A stretch of 8,565 nucleotides of DNA from DATAPE01 sp034667545 (GTDB lineage: Bacteria > Actinomycetota > CADDZG01 > WHSQ01). The stretch is from NCBI GenBank assembly GCA_034667545.1, contig JAXDJR010000168.1, positions 1-8,565 on the forward strand. Reading direction: 5' to 3'. Below the pieces are notes generated by a model. The model saw only the letters and a list, made by a program, of their open reading frames with translations, searched no databases and had not been told where the DNA came from. Both the position numbers and the translations under genes were made by a program. Shown piece after piece: positions 6,901-8,565 of the stretch (positions within the stretch are counted from its first letter, which is position 1; each line of letters begins with the position of its first letter).

Positions 6901-7231
6901 CTTGGTTGACCAGCAACGCCTCGCGGTGGGAGGCCGCATAGCCCGTGAGCCCCCTGTCGAAGCTCGAGACCGAGTTCATGATCTGTTCTGCCCACTGGTC
7001 GCGTGCCAGCACGGGGGTCAGGGTTCCTTCAGCCTCGTTGGCCTCATAGATCGTCAGGGTGTCGTACGGAACGAGCTCCGCGATGGTGTCGGCGATGGCA
7101 TCCAGAAGCGCGTCCAAGCTCTGCTCGGAGAGAACCTGGTGGAAGATCTCGGCCAACCGCTTATAAGAGTCAGCCCTCTCCGATGGAAGGGCATCCTCCG
7201 TATGAACGAGGGCTTGCTCTGTGGTTGCCAC
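3986..7231 (-). CDS. Bifunctional c-di-GMP protein: GAF-GGDEF-GAF-GAF-GAF-HD-GYP
   Basis: Predicted cytosolic sensor of 1081 residues that both makes and degrades c-di-GMP; no transmembrane segment is visible. Domains in order: GAF1 (about 25-180); GGDEF (190-346) with metal aspartate D227, active motif GGEEF (268-272) and an RxxD inhibitory site RTSD (259-262) at the canonical five-residue distance; GAF2 (370-525); two further GAFs (about 540-692 and 708-861); HD-GYP (870-1052) with H924-D925 (HDIGKIGI), H953, HERWDGAGYP (978-987) and D1006. The first histidine of the usual HHE motif is cysteine (C977), which may mean a two-metal rather than three-metal site. GAF3 and GAF4, with their preceding linkers, look like a tandem duplication. 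The start is GTG, with AGGGG three bases before it. Both catalytic modules look intact; net activity and ligands cannot be told from sequence. Confidence 0.9.
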   Translation of the reverse strand: MATTEQALVHTEDALPSERADSYKRLAEIFHQVLSEQSLDALLDAIADTIAELVPYDTLTIYEANEAEGTLTPVLARDQWAEQIMNSVSSFDRGLTGYAASHREALLVNQAQLDPRTSVIPGTPASDPESMLVIPLVARNSVKGCLNMYRQGEEAVFTEDEFQLAKRFGDAAALALDNAETKLALELQAQTDSLTGLNNHRFFQERLRAELARASRSHDSIALLMFDIDNFKKVNDVYGHAVGDQVLQGMGVLLKSTIRTSDVVCRVGGEEFAVIMPSCDLGDATGFAARLREGLAGLDFDPAGRMTVSVGIAQGPEHAMNPTELVACSEAAMMTAKARGKNLVVLFDDAELERPEAEQHRDLRSLAHMKMLQSLAGKLNRLNNVREIGSTITTELRSLIDYHSCRVYIVEGERVIPIAVRGEFDYEHETPEALAATLGEGITGRVAQTGESLLIPNATECDFSVSIPGTDEIDESMIAVPLAYGTRVIGVVTISKLGLNQFDEDDLRVLEVLAGQASVAVENARLYEAQRREAEHANALLEFADALSRASSFHGIGSAAVRLSAALLGARHVSLWLQKEPQGDVTCAAHHGYGGNADAYKVTTGRVEGGAARGFIGDHRAPFVVHPASGDAYPLATGAVGGARVVAPIRLAEGLIGWLTVIEPEEKDDFLTEELLRFVAGLSYQIAVALQKALLYRAQKESAEISNALLDFSRGLVAAEGLSQVLDRTVELAARILGSPRTALWIRDEDTGDMMARATWGYSPSEREHLRGMRISREVVGHLGIDAEAGVVSPERMELIDDLSDGSYNLTFAVSPIRLEGGGKAALIAGAPVYGEYEFSERKMRLLAGIADQAKLAIDNAMSFENLERTFVSTVEALANALEAKDEHTSAHARSITDMAVAVGEEMGLDSDVLKRLELGALFHDIGKIGIQADILLKPGPLSASERLTMETHPELGEQIISPIERLRDVRPIVRHCHERWDGAGYPDRMEAEEIPLEARIVFVCDAFHAMTTDRVYRKRLSLPEALRRLNAGAGSQFDPAVVEIFLRLVESQPHFGGPPIEKQAVVKPLPWIQGELLRPA

Positions 7232-7320
7232 TGTCCCCTTTTTGATAACGCCCTAGTGAAAGAACCAGTGGTATTGATATCGGGCCTTCGAGGGAGCAGC
7301 TTGAGTCTTCAGGGGGCACT
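7232..7320. other. Intergenic region upstream of the c-di-GMP gene
   Basis: These 89 bases separate the end of the PPOX gene from the start of the c-di-GMP gene, both leftward. The Shine-Dalgarno of the latter (AGGGG on the minus strand, 7235-7239) and one copy of a 12-base repeat (7272-7283) lie here. A promoter is likely in the A/T-richer part at 7235-7280, but I see no -35/-10 pair good enough to mark. Confidence 0.4.
7272..7283. repeat. 12-base direct repeat TATTGATATCGG, copy 1
   Basis: Identical to 7735-7746. It centres on the palindrome GATATC and stands out as A/T-rich in GC-rich DNA. It lies 40 bases upstream of the leftward c-di-GMP gene start. It may be a shared regulator site or promoter element, but could be chance. 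Confidence 0.45.
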
Positions 7321-7719
7321 TTATGCCTGCCCGTACGACCTTTCGATGACGAATTCGTAGATCAGCCGCTGCTCTGAGACCATGGCAGCGCGGTACTCGT
7401 CAAGGTCCGTCGGCTCTCCCGCCAGGGTCCGGTAGAGGGCGAGATTCTGGTCGACCGCCTCGGGGCCCTCGAGGATATTCACAGTGCACTCGAGACCCAG
7501 CCAGGATTGTGCGTCCCTCTCATCGAAAACGAACAGGGTAGCTCGGGGGTCTCGGCGCACGAACCTGGTGCGGGCCCTCTTCTGACCGCCGGAACTCCAC
7601 AGCTTGCCGTCGACGAGACCGCAACTGATCCGAGCAACGTGAGGTCGTCCGTCCGGCTTGATCGTGGCCATGACCGCCGAGTGATGATCCTGGAGGAAGG
7701 TCCGAACGCGATCGTCCAC
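7321..7719 (-). CDS. PPOX-class split-barrel flavin/F420-binding protein
   Basis: A 132-residue protein of the pyridoxamine 5'-phosphate oxidase-like fold, closest in pattern to the small actinobacterial F420-dependent proteins (Rv1155-like). Seen: VMATIKPDGRPHVARIS (16-32), the first strands of the barrel; KRARTRFVRRDPRATLFVFDE (48-67 region), the cofactor-phosphate strand where the family has K.RNL.RDPR; and a G-rich turn ILEGPEAVD (82-90). FMN or F420 cannot be decided from sequence, and the substrate is unknown. The start is GTG with a very strong AAGGAGGAGG before it. It diverges from the HesB-like gene across only 52 bases and lies upstream of the c-di-GMP gene on the same strand, separated by 89 bases, so it may or may not be co-transcribed with it. 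Confidence 0.85.
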   Translation of the reverse strand: MDDRVRTFLQDHHSAVMATIKPDGRPHVARISCGLVDGKLWSSGGQKRARTRFVRRDPRATLFVFDERDAQSWLGLECTVNILEGPEAVDQNLALYRTLAGEPTDLDEYRAAMVSEQRLIYEFVIERSYGQA

Positions 7720-7723
7720 CTGA

Positions 7724-7733
7724 CCTCCTCCTT
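7724..7733 (-). promoter_or_regulatory. Strong ribosome binding site of the PPOX gene (AAGGAGGAGG)
   Basis: On the minus strand, an extended Shine-Dalgarno sequence ends four bases before GTG 7719; its central GGAGG is seven bases away. It supports the GTG start and implies high translation. Confidence 0.8.
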
Positions 7734-7734
7734 A

Positions 7735-7746
7735 TATTGATATCGG
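7735..7746. repeat. 12-base direct repeat TATTGATATCGG, copy 2, in a divergent promoter region
   Basis: Identical to 7272-7283. It lies between the diverging PPOX and HesB-like genes, almost touching the PPOX Shine-Dalgarno. The overlapping plus-strand TATATT (7733-7738) could be a -10 for the HesB-like gene, but no good -35 is visible. Confidence 0.45.
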
Positions 7747-7759
7747 CGCCTGGATGAGA

Positions 7760-7765
7760 GAGAGG
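7760..7765 (+). promoter_or_regulatory. Ribosome binding site deciding the HesB-like gene start (GAGAGG)
   Basis: GAGAGG stands six bases before ATG 7772. The frame also opens at ATG 7754, but that codon has no Shine-Dalgarno and the six extra residues are not family-like, so 7772 is preferred. Confidence 0.6.
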
Positions 7766-7771
7766 ATACCG

Positions 7772-8062
7772 ATGCCGGTCGAGATCACCGAGGAAGCGAT
7801 CGAGGTCCTGCGAAACTCGTTGCAGCTCGCAGGGGTGGACACGGCCACAGGCGGAGCCAGGCTCCGCGCAGCCCGGGCGCTTGGCGGGGGGCTCAACGTC
7901 CAAGTAGAGCTCGCCGACGCCGCCCGCCAGGGAGACGATGTGATCGAAGCCCGGGGAATCCGGATCTTCATCGATCGGACGGTCTCCGAGGCGATCCCAG
8001 ACGCGATCGTGGCGGTCGAGCCGCAGCACGACCGGATCGTCGTGAGGCCCGCCGGCCCATGA
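7772..8062 (+). CDS. HesB/IscA-like (A-type Fe-S carrier fold) protein without cysteines
   Basis: A 96-residue protein starting MPVEITEEAIEVLRN, which resembles the first helix of HesB/IscA proteins. Then come a G-rich segment (ARALGGGLNVQVEL), a ...GDDVIEARGIRIFID strand pair and a short C terminus. The order and length fit the HesB/YadR fold. The three cysteines that carry the cluster in real A-type carriers are absent: the GGCSG position reads GGGLN, the C-terminal CGCG motif is missing, and the whole protein has no cysteine. It is therefore unlikely to carry Fe-S by the usual route. Similar cysteine-free proteins are known to me in actinobacteria, with no assigned function. Its stop overlaps the acylphosphatase start (ATGA), so the two are translationally coupled. 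The fold assignment is moderate, from pattern only. Confidence 0.7.
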   Translation: MPVEITEEAIEVLRNSLQLAGVDTATGGARLRAARALGGGLNVQVELADAARQGDDVIEARGIRIFIDRTVSEAIPDAIVAVEPQHDRIVVRPAGP

Positions 8063-8325
8063 TCCGGCGCAGGCTTCTCGTTTCAGGCGACGTGCAGGGT
8101 GTTTTCTATCGGGATACGTGCCGCTCGGTGGCCGATCACGCGGGCGTGGCCGGCTCCGCTGCCAACCTGCCCGACGGCCGCGTTGAAGTGGTCCTCGAAG
8201 GCGAGACCAAGGCGGTCGAAAAGATGATCGAATGGTGCCGGAGCGGCACCCGAGAATCGCGCGTGCAGGCAGTGGGCATCACCGACGAAGAGCCCGTGGG
8301 AGAAAGGTCCTTTCGGGTTCTCTGA
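8059..8325 (+). CDS. acyP: Acylphosphatase
   Basis: Small cytosolic enzyme that hydrolyses the carboxyl-phosphate bond of acylphosphates. It has 88 residues, the usual length. The phosphate-binding loop VSGDVQGVFYR (8-18) contains the catalytic arginine R18, and ANLPDGRVEVV (36-45 region) holds the catalytic asparagine N37. The C terminus, ERSFRVL, resembles the closing strand of the family. One change is notable: the usual GWVRN before the catalytic asparagine reads GSAAN, so the common tryptophan and arginine are missing. ATG 8059 overlaps the end of the HesB-like gene by four bases. The gene converges on an aldehyde dehydrogenase with 32 bases between them. Confidence 0.93.
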   Translation: MIRRRLLVSGDVQGVFYRDTCRSVADHAGVAGSAANLPDGRVEVVLEGETKAVEKMIEWCRSGTRESRVQAVGITDEEPVGERSFRVL

Positions 8326-8357
8326 AGCTACGTGCTCCCCCCCGGTCTTCCTCTGAA

Positions 8358-8565
8358 CTACTTCAGGCTTACCCACACCGTCTTGGTCTGGGTGTAAGTC
8401 TCAACCGAGTGGCTTCCCAGCTCGCGCCCAAAACCCGACTGCTTGTAGCCTCCGAACGAGGCGGAGGGATCGAACAGCCCGTAGGTGTTCACCCATACGG
8501 TCCCGGCCTTGATGCCCCGAGCAACCCGGTGGGCTTTGGAGAGGTCCTGAGTCCATACCGCCGAC
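8358..8565 (-). CDS. Aldehyde dehydrogenase (NAD(P)+-dependent), C-terminal 69 codons only
   Basis: The visible 69 residues are the C-terminal end of a classical aldehyde dehydrogenase. Seen: VWTQDLSKAHRVARGIKAGT, then VWVNTYG, FGGYKQSGFGRELG and the final ETYTQTKTVWVSLK before TAG at 8358-8360. The FGGYKQSGFGRE block is diagnostic of the family. The catalytic cysteine and glutamate and the N-terminal cofactor domain lie beyond the right edge. Substrate cannot be told. Betaine-aldehyde, phenylacetaldehyde and general aliphatic dehydrogenases share this ending; a phenylacetaldehyde role would suit the nearby paa genes, but that is speculation. Confidence 0.92.
   Translation of the reverse strand, partial: SAVWTQDLSKAHRVARGIKAGTVWVNTYGLFDPSASFGGYKQSGFGRELGSHSVETYTQTKTVWVSLK

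Noticed and set aside
7312..7332. Possible hairpin GGGGGCA-loop-TGCC.GCCC at the end of the PPOX gene
   Set aside because: The paired core is only four bases with a bulge before the outer three, it includes the stop codon, and no T-tract follows on the minus strand. Too weak to call a terminator.
6632..7360. Plus-strand open frame of 242 residues spanning the c-di-GMP gene start and the intergenic region
   Set aside because: Mostly antisense to GAF1 and GGDEF coding sequence; no ribosome site or family pattern. The part outside the gene is short.
8322..8366. Short inverted repeats CTGAAG/CTTCAG and CTGAA-ctac-TTCAG between acyP and the aldehyde dehydrogenase gene
   Set aside because: Stems of five or six bases, one with a 33-base loop and the other overlapping the stop codon, and no T-run. 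Could be a weak bidirectional terminator but not supportable.
8358..8565. Assigning the aldehyde dehydrogenase to phenylacetaldehyde oxidation (FeaB-like)
   Set aside because: Only the conserved C terminus is visible, which does not determine substrate, and the gene is on the opposite strand over 4 kb from the paa operon.

Overview
The window is GC-rich (roughly 60% or more by eye), densely packed chromosomal DNA. It holds ten protein genes, two of them cut by the window edges, and no recognisable RNA genes, insertion sequences, CRISPR arrays or phage genes. The mix suggests a member of Actinomycetota or a neighbouring phylum such as Chloroflexota. The clues are an F420/FMN-type PPOX split-barrel protein, a cysteine-free HesB/IscA-like protein, frequent GTG starts, and a TetR-led paa operon with a Thermus-like operator. 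This placement is inference; no marker gene here fixes it.

Layout. (1) 1-646, minus strand: the N-terminal 215 codons of endonuclease III (nth), running off the left edge. (2) 647-847: a divergent intergenic region carrying a clean operator-like palindrome 14 bases before the next gene. (3) 848-3999, plus strand: a tight operon of a TetR repressor followed by paaA, paaB, paaC and paaD. These encode the phenylacetyl-CoA 1,2-epoxidase and its Fe-S maturation factor; every junction overlaps by 4-7 bases. No paaE reductase follows. (4) 3986-7231, minus strand: a 1081-residue c-di-GMP protein ordered GAF-GGDEF-GAF-GAF-GAF-HD-GYP, whose 3' end overlaps paaD by 14 bases tail to tail. (5) 7321-7719, minus strand: a small PPOX-family protein. 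(6) 7772-8325, plus strand: a cysteine-free HesB/IscA-like protein overlapped by an acylphosphatase gene. (7) 8358-8565, minus strand: the C-terminal end of an aldehyde dehydrogenase, running off the right edge.

How it works together. The TetR protein probably represses its own operon through the palindrome at 820-833 and is released by an aromatic acyl-CoA, as PaaR is in Thermus. PaaA, PaaB and PaaC would form the epoxidase and PaaD would help mature its partner. Electrons must come from a reductase outside the window. The aldehyde dehydrogenase could in principle feed phenylacetate into this route, but nothing here proves it. The c-di-GMP protein and the small-gene cluster have no clear functional tie to the paa operon.

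The observations most worth following are: PaaC keeps a full set of six diiron-type ligands that the E. coli subunit has lost; the epoxidase operon has no reductase; the c-di-GMP protein joins a complete cyclase module and a complete phosphodiesterase module, with a visible internal GAF duplication; and the HesB-like protein has lost all the Fe-S cysteines of its family.
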